This document shows, in pieces, positions 1 through 9,008 of a stretch of DNA of 64,000 bases (within the stretch, counting starts at the first letter, position 1; every line of letters starts with the position of its first letter). The stretch is from Lachnospiraceae bacterium (GTDB lineage: Bacteria > Bacillota > Clostridia > Lachnospirales > Lachnospiraceae). A program made the position numbers and the translations under genes. The stretch is from positions 33,133 to 97,132 of the forward strand of contig CAJTCE010000003.1 in the NCBI GenBank assembly GCA_910574745.1, written 5' to 3'. The notes beneath the pieces are model-generated. The model was not told the origin of the DNA, did no database searches, and saw only the letters and a program-made list of their open reading frames with translations.

Positions 1-254
1 GCGGCATTGGGAAGCTGGGAATCCATATTGATAAGCCTTTCTCCCTTTTGTACGGCAATAAGGTCATACGCCGTTTTTCTTGCGGGATTATCAGAGCGGG
101 TCAGATACACTTCCCTTCCGGGAATCAGCAGTTCCTTACACCGCCCCGTGTTTTTCACATGGCATACTTCCCGCTTTCCTTCTATCTCCACATAGGCGAT
201 AAAGCGGTTAGGTCTCTCTATAAATTTTCCTTTGCACACATTGGGATATTTCAT
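1..254 (-). CDS. sfsA: SfsA-family DNA/sugar-fermentation stimulation protein, partial
   Basis: The first 84 residues are present and the rest lies beyond the left edge. The protein opens MKYPNVCKGKFIERPNRFIA and continues with a VKNTGRCKELL stretch, the conserved N-terminal OB-like part of SfsA, a family reported to bind and cleave DNA/RNA. The start ATG overlaps the stop of sbcC as ATGA, so it is translationally coupled as the last visible gene of the sbcD-sbcC-sfsA operon. Family assignment is confident from the motif. The cellular role in Clostridia is not established. Confidence 0.85.
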   Translation of the reverse strand, partial: MKYPNVCKGKFIERPNRFIAYVEIEGKREVCHVKNTGRCKELLIPGREVYLTRSDNPARKTAYDLIAVQKGERLINMDSQLPNA

Positions 255-3049
255 ACTACCAGTTCCGTCTCGCTTCCCTTTCCTTTGGTTTTCTTTATGA
301 CAATCTGACGCTCAATCCTGTTTTTCAGCTCCGGCACATGGGAGATAATGCCCACAACACGGTTAGCATTCGACAACTCCTGTAATGCGCCTACAGCACG
401 GTCCAATGCGGATTCATCCAAAGTGCCAAAGCCCTCGTCCACAAACAAAGCGTCCGTCTCAATACCGCCTGCGTTAGCGCTGACTTCCTCGCTCATGCCA
501 AGGGCAAGGGATAATGCCGCCAGAAAGGATTCCCCTCCCGACAAGGACTTGACGCTGCGGCTTCCTCCGTCCTTACTCATATAATAATGATCCGCCACAT
601 TTAGCTCCAGACCGCTCTGGCTTTTCTGGTTTCCTGCCTCTTTACTCCTGATCAGATCATAACGCCCGTCGGTCATTTTCATCAAATGCACATTGGCCCT
701 GTCAATGATTCTGTCAAAATACGCCATCTGTACATAGGTTTCCAGCATGATCTTATCCTTCCCCGCAATGCTTCCGCTTGCAGTATTGTGCAATGCCTTT
801 ACCATCTGCCATTTTGCGCCTGTTTCTTCCAATCTGTCAAGCTGTGAAGCCACACTTTTTCTCACGGAGTCGTCCGCATTCCACATCCGCTCCGCTTCCT
901 GCTTCCCTGCACTGATGCGCGCCTTCTCCTCCTCAAGCCGCTCTTTCTCTGTAAGAAGCGCTTCCCCGCCCGTTTCTCCCATTTCCTTTCTGGATTTCTT
1001 TATGGTTTTTTCCAAAGTTTTTATGGAAGCCTCCGTACCTGACAAGGCATTCTTCGCTTCTTCCGTTTCCTTCTTTGCATTTTCATAAGCCTTTACCATA
1101 GCCGCCAGATTTTTTTCCAGTTCCTTAACATGGGCTTTTGCCTCTTTTTTTCCTGAAAATCCCAGCTTTTCTCTCATGCCTTCTATCTGCTCCCACAGAG
1201 AAAGAGCTTTTTCCTCCTCTTTTGCCGCCTGCTCTTTCAGCTTCTGTAAAAGACTTTCTTTTTCTTTCAACTCCTGTTCCAGCTTAGGAAGGCCTTCTTC
1301 TAAACTCTTTAGCTTCTTCCTTTGGTTTTCCGCCTTCCTCAATTCTCCGTCTGCCCGGGAAATTCTTTCCTTTATAGCCGTTCCCGCCATCTTTTCTTCA
1401 AAGGGAAGCTCCATATCTTCCTGCCATACCTTCAAAAGCTTCTCCTCGCTGTCCTTCCCTTTTTCTTCTAAAGTTTTTCTCATACCGGCTGTTTCTTTTA
1501 TCTTCTCACTGAGAGCAGCCGCTTTCTTTCTTCCTGCCTCCCCTTCTTCCCCTGCCTGCTCCACTTCCTCCTGACTTGGAATCTCTTCATGGGATAACGC
1601 AGGATGGGGATGCTCTGTAGAACCGCAGACCGGGCAGGGTTCTCCCTGTTTCAGCTTCGCCGCCAGCACACCGGCCTGTCCGTCCAGAAATGCCCGTTCC
1701 AGCTCATTCGCATATGATAACTTCTTTTCCCAATCCTCTGCCGCTTTTTGGTATTTTTTCTGAAGGGTTGCTTCTTCCTTTTGCAATGCGGCAATCTGCC
1801 CGCAATTTCTTTTGTATTCTTCAAAGACCTCCAAAAGATTTTGAAGCCTCTCCTTTTCCCCTTCCGCCTTTGCATACTTTTCCGAAGGATTGCCAAGGAG
1901 GTCTTTCTGCTCCTGTCCGCTTTTTTTCTCCGCCTCCAGTTTTTCTATTGCCTTTTCTTCTTTTTCGATTCCCTTTTTCGATTCCTGTAACTGCTTTTCC
2001 TTTTCTTTATGTTCCTTTACAAGCTTATCAAGCTCTTCAAAATCCTTGAGCTTTTCCCTTTTTATGGTAATTTTTTCCAAAAGGGCTTTTCGCTCCGGCT
2101 CCTGTTCTTCCTGCTCCCCCAACATTGCTCTGCACTCCAAAAGCTTCAGTGCAAGCTTTTCCTTCTGTTTTTCATTTTTTTGTAAATCTTCTTCTCCCTG
2201 TTTTACCGACTTGTAAATTCCCAGATAATGGTTGTTTCGCTCTATCGCTTTTTCCGTTTCCCTAAGCGCTTTGTCCAGTTCCTTTGTCCGTCCGTGCAAA
2301 TCCTCACACAATTCCTCCAGCATTTCCCGCAGGCGGTTATTGGAAGCAAACTTCTTTTCCGCCTTCATCTTTTCAAATTCTTCAAAGTGGATATGTTCTT
2401 TAGGGCAGCGCACGCCCTCCAGATATTGTCCAATGCTCCTTGAAATTTCATTATATTCATCATGAAGCCTTCCGCTGCAACTCTTTAAGGCGTCCTGCAA
2501 TGCCTGATACCTTCTGGTTCCGAAAATCTCCCGGAAAATCTCGCTTCTCTTTTTGGTATCCGCCAAAAGAAGCTTTAAAAATTCTCCCTGGGCAATCATG
2601 GCGATATGGGAAAACTGTTCCTTATTGACGCCTAAAAGCTCCACGATTTTTTCATTGACACTTTTTATTCCCGCTAACGGACTTCCTTCAGGCAGATATA
2701 AAGTTGCATCGGCACGCTCTACGGTTTCTCCCTCTCCTCTGTCCTTGGGTCTTAAATACTCAGGATTTCTCTTAATCCGGTATTCCCTTCCTTTATATAA
2801 AAAGGTAAGCTCCACAAAGGTTTTGGTCTTTGCCTCTGCAAAACGACTGCGGAGCATTGAAGGCTCTCTGTTCCCCCCGCTGCTCTCCCCAAAAAGGGCA
2901 AAGGAGAGGGCGTCAAAAACAGTGGTCTTTCCCGAACCGGTATCGCCGGTTATAAGGTATAAGCCCCTGCTTCCCATTTTTTCAAAATCAATTGTTTCCT
3001 CCCCGGCGTAAGGTCCGAATGCGGACATAACCAGCTTTAAAGGCCTCAT
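251..3049 (-). CDS. sbcC: Exonuclease SbcC, SMC-like ATPase subunit
   Basis: The 932-residue large subunit of the SbcCD (Mre11-Rad50 type) nuclease, which opens DNA hairpins and protein-blocked ends. Walker A GDTGSGKTT is at residues 35-43. A long charged coiled coil follows, interrupted near residue 472 by the zinc hook CPVCGSTEHPHP. A second coiled coil leads to the ABC signature LSGGESFLAALSLA (about 835) and Walker B with FVDEGFGTLD (about 868). Length fits the family. It overlaps sbcD by 4 bases (ATGA), implying one operon and coupled translation. All ATPase motifs look intact. Confidence 0.96.
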   Translation of the reverse strand: MRPLKLVMSAFGPYAGEETIDFEKMGSRGLYLITGDTGSGKTTVFDALSFALFGESSGGNREPSMLRSRFAEAKTKTFVELTFLYKGREYRIKRNPEYLRPKDRGEGETVERADATLYLPEGSPLAGIKSVNEKIVELLGVNKEQFSHIAMIAQGEFLKLLLADTKKRSEIFREIFGTRRYQALQDALKSCSGRLHDEYNEISRSIGQYLEGVRCPKEHIHFEEFEKMKAEKKFASNNRLREMLEELCEDLHGRTKELDKALRETEKAIERNNHYLGIYKSVKQGEEDLQKNEKQKEKLALKLLECRAMLGEQEEQEPERKALLEKITIKREKLKDFEELDKLVKEHKEKEKQLQESKKGIEKEEKAIEKLEAEKKSGQEQKDLLGNPSEKYAKAEGEKERLQNLLEVFEEYKRNCGQIAALQKEEATLQKKYQKAAEDWEKKLSYANELERAFLDGQAGVLAAKLKQGEPCPVCGSTEHPHPALSHEEIPSQEEVEQAGEEGEAGRKKAAALSEKIKETAGMRKTLEEKGKDSEEKLLKVWQEDMELPFEEKMAGTAIKERISRADGELRKAENQRKKLKSLEEGLPKLEQELKEKESLLQKLKEQAAKEEEKALSLWEQIEGMREKLGFSGKKEAKAHVKELEKNLAAMVKAYENAKKETEEAKNALSGTEASIKTLEKTIKKSRKEMGETGGEALLTEKERLEEEKARISAGKQEAERMWNADDSVRKSVASQLDRLEETGAKWQMVKALHNTASGSIAGKDKIMLETYVQMAYFDRIIDRANVHLMKMTDGRYDLIRSKEAGNQKSQSGLELNVADHYYMSKDGGSRSVKSLSGGESFLAALSLALGMSEEVSANAGGIETDALFVDEGFGTLDESALDRAVGALQELSNANRVVGIISHVPELKNRIERQIVIKKTKGKGSETELVV

Positions 3050-4182
3050 AGGCTTTCCTCCCAGATAGACTCGATCAACTCCTGTAAATATATCCGCTGT
3101 TCCTCAGTCATAGGCATGCCGTTCTGTTTTTCATAAAATTCCTCAAAAAGCTCTCCCGGCTTTTTTTCATATGCCTGCTCTCCCAGATAGTCAATGCCCG
3201 CCGCCCTGGTTCTACGGTTATCATACTCTAACTTCATAATATGGGGATAGATGGAAGAAAGCCTTCCCATAACTCCGGGAATGTCCTCCTCATCCGTCAG
3301 CGTAACGGCAAGATAATCCCCCACCGCTGTGCCTTCATAATTCTCCCTGTGTGTCAGTTCCTCATAGCTTCCTTTGATCTTGCGCATATCCCGAAGTGGG
3401 ATAAGCTCCCGTTCCTTAATTTCTACATCCCCCTTTTCCTTCATGGTTACCACAGTGACGCTTTTTTTATGCTCCGCCTCGGAAAAGGAATACTTTAAAG
3501 GCGTTCCGCAATACCGCACCGTTTCCCTGAAAACGGACTGGGGTCTGTGAATATGCCCCAAAGCCACATAATCGATTCCCTCAAAAATTTCTGCGGAAAT
3601 ATCATCCAGCCCTCCCACGGACACTTCCTCCGATTCGCTTCTTAACGCTCCTGTCAAAAACTGATGGGCCAGAAATACATTTCTATCATGAAAATCCACA
3701 TCCAGACTTTCTATGACCGCCTCCATGGCGCTTTGATAATCCGCGATCTCCTTCTCCGGCATATAATGTCTGACAGTGGCAGGCTTTAAGTAAGGAATCA
3801 GATAAAAATTGATTTTCCCGTACTCATCCTCCTTGGTAACCTTCGTTACACTTCCGCCAAAAACCTCCGATATATATACCTCGCTTTCAGATAAAAGCTT
3901 TCTTCCAAAGGCCAGCCTTTCCGAAGAATCATGGTTGCCGCTGATTAACAAAACAGGAATTTTCCGCTCCGAAAGCCCGGTCAGAAACCGGTCAAAAAGC
4001 ATAACGGCATCGCCGCCGGGAATACTTTTATCATAAATATCCCCGGCAATCAATACCGCATCCGGTTTTTCTTCCTCCGCTATTTTCAGAATCTGTTTCA
4101 GAATGTATTGCTGGTCCTCCAGCATGGAATACTCGTTGATTCGTTTTCCGATATGAAGGTCTGACAGGTGGATAAACTTCAT
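3046..4182 (-). CDS. sbcD: Exonuclease SbcD, Mre11-type nuclease subunit
   Basis: The 378-residue calcineurin-like phosphoesterase partner of SbcC. The metal-binding motifs appear in order: SDLHIG (residues 7-12), AGDIYD (about 46), SGNHDS (about 81), AHQFL (about 170) and GHIHRPQ (about 208). The C-terminal part is the capping and SbcC-binding region. It is the first gene of the sbcD-sbcC-sfsA operon. The ATG is preceded by an AAAGGAG-like site. Together the two subunits form a Mn-dependent, ATP-regulated nuclease for double-strand ends and hairpins. This is a routine housekeeping gene. Confidence 0.96.
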   Translation of the reverse strand: MKFIHLSDLHIGKRINEYSMLEDQQYILKQILKIAEEEKPDAVLIAGDIYDKSIPGGDAVMLFDRFLTGLSERKIPVLLISGNHDSSERLAFGRKLLSESEVYISEVFGGSVTKVTKEDEYGKINFYLIPYLKPATVRHYMPEKEIADYQSAMEAVIESLDVDFHDRNVFLAHQFLTGALRSESEEVSVGGLDDISAEIFEGIDYVALGHIHRPQSVFRETVRYCGTPLKYSFSEAEHKKSVTVVTMKEKGDVEIKERELIPLRDMRKIKGSYEELTHRENYEGTAVGDYLAVTLTDEEDIPGVMGRLSSIYPHIMKLEYDNRRTRAAGIDYLGEQAYEKKPGELFEEFYEKQNGMPMTEEQRIYLQELIESIWEESL

Positions 4183-4296
4183 AGAACTGCTCCTTTAATT
4201 ATGGATGCTTCCAGCATCCGTTTCAGAATTTCTGTTTCAAACATTCATTGGAGAATTTTTATTTCAAAACATTTCTCTCAGAACGTTCCTTTCAAA

Positions 4297-4899
4297 TCAG
4301 TTTTTCACAAAAGCATCCACGCCGTGCTTGCAGATGGGACAGATATAATCTGCGGGCAGCTCGTCGCCTTCATACACGTAACCGCAGATCGTGCAAGTGA
4401 AGCCGCTCCTTTTCTGCTCCACAGGCTTGGGCTTGATATTCTGCTGATAATAGGTATAGGTCACGCTTGGCTCCGCCGATAAAATCTCTGCCGCCGTTAC
4501 ATCTGCAATGAACATCAGATGTGTGCCCAGATCAATTGTCTGTATGACTTTTCCGCTGATATAGGCGTTGGTGCATCCCGTCAGATAATAAATGCCGTTT
4601 TCCGCCTTTTCCTTATTAGCCCATCCGTCAAATTTATCTGCTGTCCTGCCGCTCTGGAACCCGAAATGGGTAAAGACCTCAAACTGGGTTTTCTGCGTCA
4701 GAACAGAAAGATTAAACTCCTTTGTCTTTTCAATCATCTCACAGGTTTTATTGCCTTTATTTACCGTAACACTCATGCGAAGGGGCGAATCGGTTACCTG
4801 CATTGCCGTGTTGATAATGCATCCGTTTTGAAATTCCCCTTCCTTTGCACTCAATACAAAGAGTCCGTAGCTTAACTGAAACATTGCCTTTTGATTCAT
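4297..4899 (-). CDS. Flavin reductase-like protein with C-terminal rubredoxin (Hrb type)
   Basis: A 200-residue fusion. Residues 1-155 match the FMN-binding flavin reductase (split-barrel) family. The last 40 residues are a rubredoxin-like iron site with two CxxC pairs, FTCTICGYVYEG and YICPICKHG. The spacing between the pairs is much shorter than in free rubredoxin and resembles the trimmed rubredoxin of rubrerythrins. Such high-molecular-weight rubredoxins pass electrons from NAD(P)H flavin systems to oxygen- or peroxide-reducing enzymes in anaerobes. An AGGAGG site sits 7 bases before the ATG. It appears to be a single-gene unit. The physiological partner is not visible here. Confidence 0.85.
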   Translation of the reverse strand: MNQKAMFQLSYGLFVLSAKEGEFQNGCIINTAMQVTDSPLRMSVTVNKGNKTCEMIEKTKEFNLSVLTQKTQFEVFTHFGFQSGRTADKFDGWANKEKAENGIYYLTGCTNAYISGKVIQTIDLGTHLMFIADVTAAEILSAEPSVTYTYYQQNIKPKPVEQKRSGFTCTICGYVYEGDELPADYICPICKHGVDAFVKN

Positions 4900-5028
4900 A
4901 AAAAGTCCTCCTGCTAAAAATAGTTTCTTCTTTTTCTAAGTTTACCATATTTTGGCTTATTTATTCCCGAAAGGAATTGACACTCACTTGCCTGCAATGG
5001 AAATCTGATGCCGTGATATGTCCGTATT

Positions 5029-5613
5029 TCAAAGAAATCCCTCTGCCAAAACCGCCCGTCTTTCCTTCATGCTCTTTTTCATATCCAGGATTCTCTGGTT
5101 AGCCGAGCCTCTGAATTTCAGACGGATATCCTTTTGCTCCATCATAAATTCTCCGTCCACAAGAATATCCAAAAATCCCAGAAATTCTTCCGTTATCTCA
5201 CAGCGTGCCTTTCCCGCTGTTTCTTCGACGAAGCTTTCCCCAAAACCGTCCCCCACATTTCCTGTATCTTCCTCTCCCCATAAATCCTGCTCCAGGGTAT
5301 AACCGGTATAACACCAGATGGTCTTATCCGGGAACCGTTCCTTTACCTTTCTTAAAAGGGATATCAGCTCTCTTTGGTTATCCGGCTCCAAAGGCTCCCC
5401 GCCTAAAAGCGTCAGCCCTGTAATGTGAGCCGGTTTTAAAGCCTCTAAAAGCTCCTCCTCCACCTCTTCGGTAAAAGGATTTCCATATTCAAAATTCCAT
5501 GTCTCCGGATTAAAGCACCCCTTACAATGATGGGTACAGCCGGACACGAATAAAGAAACACGGACACCAACCCCATTGGCGATGTCCGTTTTTTTTATGG
5601 ATGCGTAATTCAT
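5029..5613 (-). CDS. nrdG: Anaerobic ribonucleotide reductase activating protein NrdG
   Basis: A 194-residue radical-SAM activase that installs the glycyl radical on NrdD. The 4Fe-4S motif is CTHHCKGC with the family's FNPETW following, and LLGGEPL is the SAM-contacting GGE motif. The reading frame stays open 51 codons further upstream, but MNYASIKK is chosen because GGAG lies 6 bases before this ATG and homologues begin here. It starts 61 bases after the nrdD stop on the same strand. It acts in the cytoplasm in anaerobic dNTP synthesis. Confidence 0.95.
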   Translation of the reverse strand: MNYASIKKTDIANGVGVRVSLFVSGCTHHCKGCFNPETWNFEYGNPFTEEVEEELLEALKPAHITGLTLLGGEPLEPDNQRELISLLRKVKERFPDKTIWCYTGYTLEQDLWGEEDTGNVGDGFGESFVEETAGKARCEITEEFLGFLDILVDGEFMMEQKDIRLKFRGSANQRILDMKKSMKERRAVLAEGFL

Positions 5614-5674
5614 ATCTGCTCCAATCTTAAAACTGCAAAATCCGCATTTACTTTTCCAATCTGTTTTCCGTCTT

Positions 5675-7837
5675 CTACAAATGAAGTACCCGTTCCTTGA
5701 TTTCCTGGGTCCTTCCCTGATTCCAGAACTGGGTGCCGATATAGCCGCAGGTACGCCTTGCCACATTCATGGTATCCTGATCCCTGTTTCCGCAGCAGGG
5801 GCATTCCCATACAAGCTTTCCTTCATCATCACTTACAATCTTGATTTCCCCGTCAAAACCGCACTTCTGGCAGTAATCGCTTTTGGTATTCAACTCTGCA
5901 TACAAAATATTGTCATAAATATGTTGCATAATGGAAAGGACCGCCTCAATATTATTCTGCATATTGGGCACTTCCACATAGCTGATCGCCCCACCGGGAG
6001 AAAGCTTCTGGAACTGGGCTTCAAAGCTCAGCTTACTGAAGGCGTCGATTTCCTCCGTTACGTGGACATGATAGCTGTTTGTAATATAGTTTTTATCCGT
6101 TACATCCTTAATAATGCCGTAGCGTTTCTGCAAGCACTTGGCAAACTTATAGGTGGTGGACTCCAAGGGCGTCCCGTAAAGGCTGAAATCAATATTGGTT
6201 TCCTTTTTCCACTTTGCACAGGCATCGTTTAAATGCTGCATAACCTCAAGGGCAAACGGTGTTGCCACCGGATCTGTATGGGATTTGCCCGTCATATATC
6301 TGGTACATTCGCAAAGCCCTGCATAGCCTAATGAAATGGTGGAGTAACCGCCGTATAACAGCTTATCTATGGTCTCTCCTTTTTTAAGCCTTGCCAGGGC
6401 GCCGTCCTGCCAAAGTATAGGCGCAACATCCGACGGTGTTTCCTTCAGCCTGTTATGCCTGCACATAAGGGCACGGTAGCAAAGCTCCAGCCTCTCATCC
6501 AAAATTTTCCAGAATTTATCAATATCCCTTTCGGAGGAACACGCCACATCCACCAGGTTTAAGGTTACGACGCCCTGATTAAAGCGTCCGTAGAACTTGG
6601 GTTTTCCTTCTTCATCATGATAAACGGTCAGGAAGGAGCGGCAGCCCATACAGGGATAACAATTACCGTCCTTTAACTCCTTCATCATTTTCTCGGAAAT
6701 GTAATCGGGAACCAGCCTCTTTGCCGTACACTGTGCCGCAAGCTTTGTAATATGCCAGTATTTGCTGCCTTCGTGAATATTGTCCTCTTCCAGCACATAA
6801 ATCAGCTTTGGAAAAGCCGGGGTAATATATACGCCCTTCTCATTTTTCACGCCCAGAATCCTTTGCTTTAGCATTTCCTCAATGACCATAGCAAGGTCGT
6901 CTCTGGTACGCCCCTTTGGCACTTCATTCAAATACATGAACACCGTCACAAAAGGCGCCTGTCCATTGGTGGTCATAAGGGTAATGACCTGATACTGGAT
7001 CATTTGGACGCCCCGCTCTATTTCTTCTTTTACCCGCATTTCCGCAACAGCATTGATCTGCTCCTCCGAAAGCTCCAATCCCGCCTCTTGGAATTCCTTG
7101 GTAACAAGACGGCGCAGCTTCTGTCTGCTGACATCCACAAAAGGCGCCAGGTGGGATAAGGTAATGCTCTGTCCGCCGTACTGGCTGCTGGCAATCTGCG
7201 CAATGCTCTGGGTAGCGATATTACATGCCGTGGAAAAGCTCTTGGGCGGATCGATCATGGTTTCGCTGATAACCGTACCGTTCTGGAGCATATCCTCTAA
7301 ATTTACAAGACAACAGTTGTGCATGTGCTGTGCAAAATAATCCGCATCATGAAAATGGATGATACCGTCCTCATGGGCTCTTACAATATCCGGGGGAAGC
7401 AGAAATCTTTTCGTAATATCTTTGCTGACTTCTCCCGCCATATAATCTCTTTGCACACTGTTTACAATAGGATTTTTATTGGAATTTTCCTGTTTCACTT
7501 CCTCGTTATTACATTCGATTAAGGTCAGAATTTGTTCATCCGTAGAATTAGACTTGCGAACCAATGCTCTTTTATAACGATATGTGATATACTTTCTGGC
7601 TACCTCGAATGCGTGCTGGTTCATGATCTGGTTTTCCACCATATCCTGAATCTCCTCCACGCTGGGTGTATGGGCCATATCCATACAGATTTCTTCTACC
7701 TCATTGGAAATGTCGTCAATCTGCCCCTGACTCATACGGTCAGCTTCCTTTACTTCCCTGTTGGCTTTTTGCACGGCAGCCATGATCTTAGAAATGTCAA
7801 AGCCGACTTCCTTTCCGCTTCTTTTAATAATTCTCAC
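5675..7837 (-). CDS. nrdD: Anaerobic (class III) ribonucleoside-triphosphate reductase NrdD
   Basis: A 720-residue catalytic subunit reducing NTPs to dNTPs with a glycyl radical. An N-terminal ATP-cone (RIIKRSGKEVGFDISKI onward, about 90 residues) suggests allosteric ATP/dATP control. The catalytic barrel follows. Near the C-terminus, four cysteines (CQKC and CPCC) form the zinc site, and RRTCGYIG holds the radical glycine. An in-frame ATG 27 bases upstream exists, but the GTG at 7837 has AGAAAGGA at proper spacing, so GTG is preferred. Co-transcribed with nrdG. It supplies dNTPs under anoxia. Confidence 0.95.
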   Translation of the reverse strand: MRIIKRSGKEVGFDISKIMAAVQKANREVKEADRMSQGQIDDISNEVEEICMDMAHTPSVEEIQDMVENQIMNQHAFEVARKYITYRYKRALVRKSNSTDEQILTLIECNNEEVKQENSNKNPIVNSVQRDYMAGEVSKDITKRFLLPPDIVRAHEDGIIHFHDADYFAQHMHNCCLVNLEDMLQNGTVISETMIDPPKSFSTACNIATQSIAQIASSQYGGQSITLSHLAPFVDVSRQKLRRLVTKEFQEAGLELSEEQINAVAEMRVKEEIERGVQMIQYQVITLMTTNGQAPFVTVFMYLNEVPKGRTRDDLAMVIEEMLKQRILGVKNEKGVYITPAFPKLIYVLEEDNIHEGSKYWHITKLAAQCTAKRLVPDYISEKMMKELKDGNCYPCMGCRSFLTVYHDEEGKPKFYGRFNQGVVTLNLVDVACSSERDIDKFWKILDERLELCYRALMCRHNRLKETPSDVAPILWQDGALARLKKGETIDKLLYGGYSTISLGYAGLCECTRYMTGKSHTDPVATPFALEVMQHLNDACAKWKKETNIDFSLYGTPLESTTYKFAKCLQKRYGIIKDVTDKNYITNSYHVHVTEEIDAFSKLSFEAQFQKLSPGGAISYVEVPNMQNNIEAVLSIMQHIYDNILYAELNTKSDYCQKCGFDGEIKIVSDDEGKLVWECPCCGNRDQDTMNVARRTCGYIGTQFWNQGRTQEIKERVLHL

Positions 7838-8146
7838 TACAATTTCCTTTCTTTCAATATACACTGATTTTACAGCATTCCCTTGCCGTTTCTATGGTTT
7901 TGGGCGCTTCTTTTTCCAAAATCTAGTATTTATACTCATCGTTTCATACAAGATGTTGCGTTTCTATTATAGGCTACTTCTCTATCAAATGCAAGATGCA
8001 ATCTCAAATAAATTTGTACGGCCGAATTTACGAAAAATGCTTGAAAAGTATGTTTATATCGTATACCATTTGAGTATATGGTGTCCGGACTGCGATTTAT
8101 ACGGCATCCGGTACGTTTTACCTGAATTTAGGAGGAAAATAAAATT
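7838..8146. other. Divergent nrdD/purO intergenic region with structured purO leader
   Basis: About 309 bases separate the divergent nrdD and purO starts. On the plus strand just before purO, two hairpins can be drawn. One has ACCAT/ATGGT arms around TTGAGTAT (about 8067-8083). The other pairs CCGGA-c-TGC with GCATCCGG (about 8086-8112). The stretch CGTATA...GAGTATATGG resembles the 5' part of a purine riboswitch, but the rest of that aptamer is not recognisable, so no riboswitch is called. An AGGAGG at 8130-8135 serves purO. An AGTAT-TT-ATACT repeat near 7930 could bind NrdR, which is only a guess. Confidence 0.4.
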
Positions 8147-8860
8147 ATGAACATGCTATCACTGGAAAACGAGTTAAAGGCAAATGCCTATCCCGGACGC
8201 GGAATCGTCATCGGCAAATCCCCCGACGGATCAAAGGCCGTATGCGCTTATTTTATTATGGGGCGCAGCGCAAACAGCCGGAACCGCATTTTTGTGGAGG
8301 ATGGCGCCGGAATCCGCACACAGGCATTTGATCCTTCCAAGTTAGAAGACCCGAGCCTGATCATTTACGCTCCCGTCAGAGTGTTGGGCAACAAGACAAT
8401 CGTTACCAACGGAGACCAGACCGATACCATTTATGAAGGAATGGACAAGCAGCTTACCTTTGAGCAGTCTTTAAGATGCCGCGAGTTTGAACCGGACGGT
8501 CCCAATTACACACCTCGTATTTCCGGTATCATGCATATGGAAAACGGCGGCTACAATTACGCCATGTCTATTTTAAAGAGCAACAACGGCAATCCTGACG
8601 CCTGCAACCGCTATACCTTTGCTTATGAAAGCGCCGTTGCAGGGGAAGGCCACTTTATCCATACTTATATGCATGACGGCAATCCTCTCCCCAGTTTTGA
8701 GGGCGAACCCAAATTAGTGGAAATGTCCGACGATATCGAAAGCTTTACAGAAATGCTCTGGAGCAGCTTAAATGAAGAAAACAAGGTTTCCCTTTTTGTA
8801 CGCTACATCGACATTCAGACAGGAAACACCGAAACCAGAATCGTCAATAAAAATAAATAA
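8147..8860 (+). CDS. purO: IMP cyclohydrolase, PurO-like
   Basis: A 237-residue protein of the PurO-type IMP cyclohydrolase family, which closes the ring of FAICAR to give IMP, the last step of purine synthesis. It carries the family's early YPGRGIVIG segment, the MGRSANSRNR motif and a conserved ending. It is unrelated to the usual N-terminal MGS-like domain of bacterial PurH. The following gene is a PurH transformylase domain without its cyclohydrolase partner, so the two genes together replace bifunctional PurH. The ATG at 8147 is 11 bases after AGGAGG; a second ATG at 8153 is less well placed. Confidence 0.88.
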   Translation: MNMLSLENELKANAYPGRGIVIGKSPDGSKAVCAYFIMGRSANSRNRIFVEDGAGIRTQAFDPSKLEDPSLIIYAPVRVLGNKTIVTNGDQTDTIYEGMDKQLTFEQSLRCREFEPDGPNYTPRISGIMHMENGGYNYAMSILKSNNGNPDACNRYTFAYESAVAGEGHFIHTYMHDGNPLPSFEGEPKLVEMSDDIESFTEMLWSSLNEENKVSLFVRYIDIQTGNTETRIVNKNK

Positions 8861-9008
8861 TCTGTCAGAATGGGAGCATTGCGCAGGCAGCCGCCTAAAA
8901 TGCTTTCACTCTTTATTATGCGTAAATCTTTTAAAGTATTGCCTGCAAAAGCAAAAAAATATCACATTATAAACAGACAACAATCTACCAACAATCAGGA
9001 GGACTATC

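Noticed and set aside
1..2650. Several plus-strand frames opposite sbcC
   Set aside because: They are rich in Ser, Phe and Leu as expected for the complement of a Lys/Glu-rich coiled coil, with no ribosome sites or known motifs.
8060..8112. Purine riboswitch before purO
   Set aside because: Only a 5' resemblance is present; the second loop, the GTTTCTACC core and a closing P1 strand were not found.
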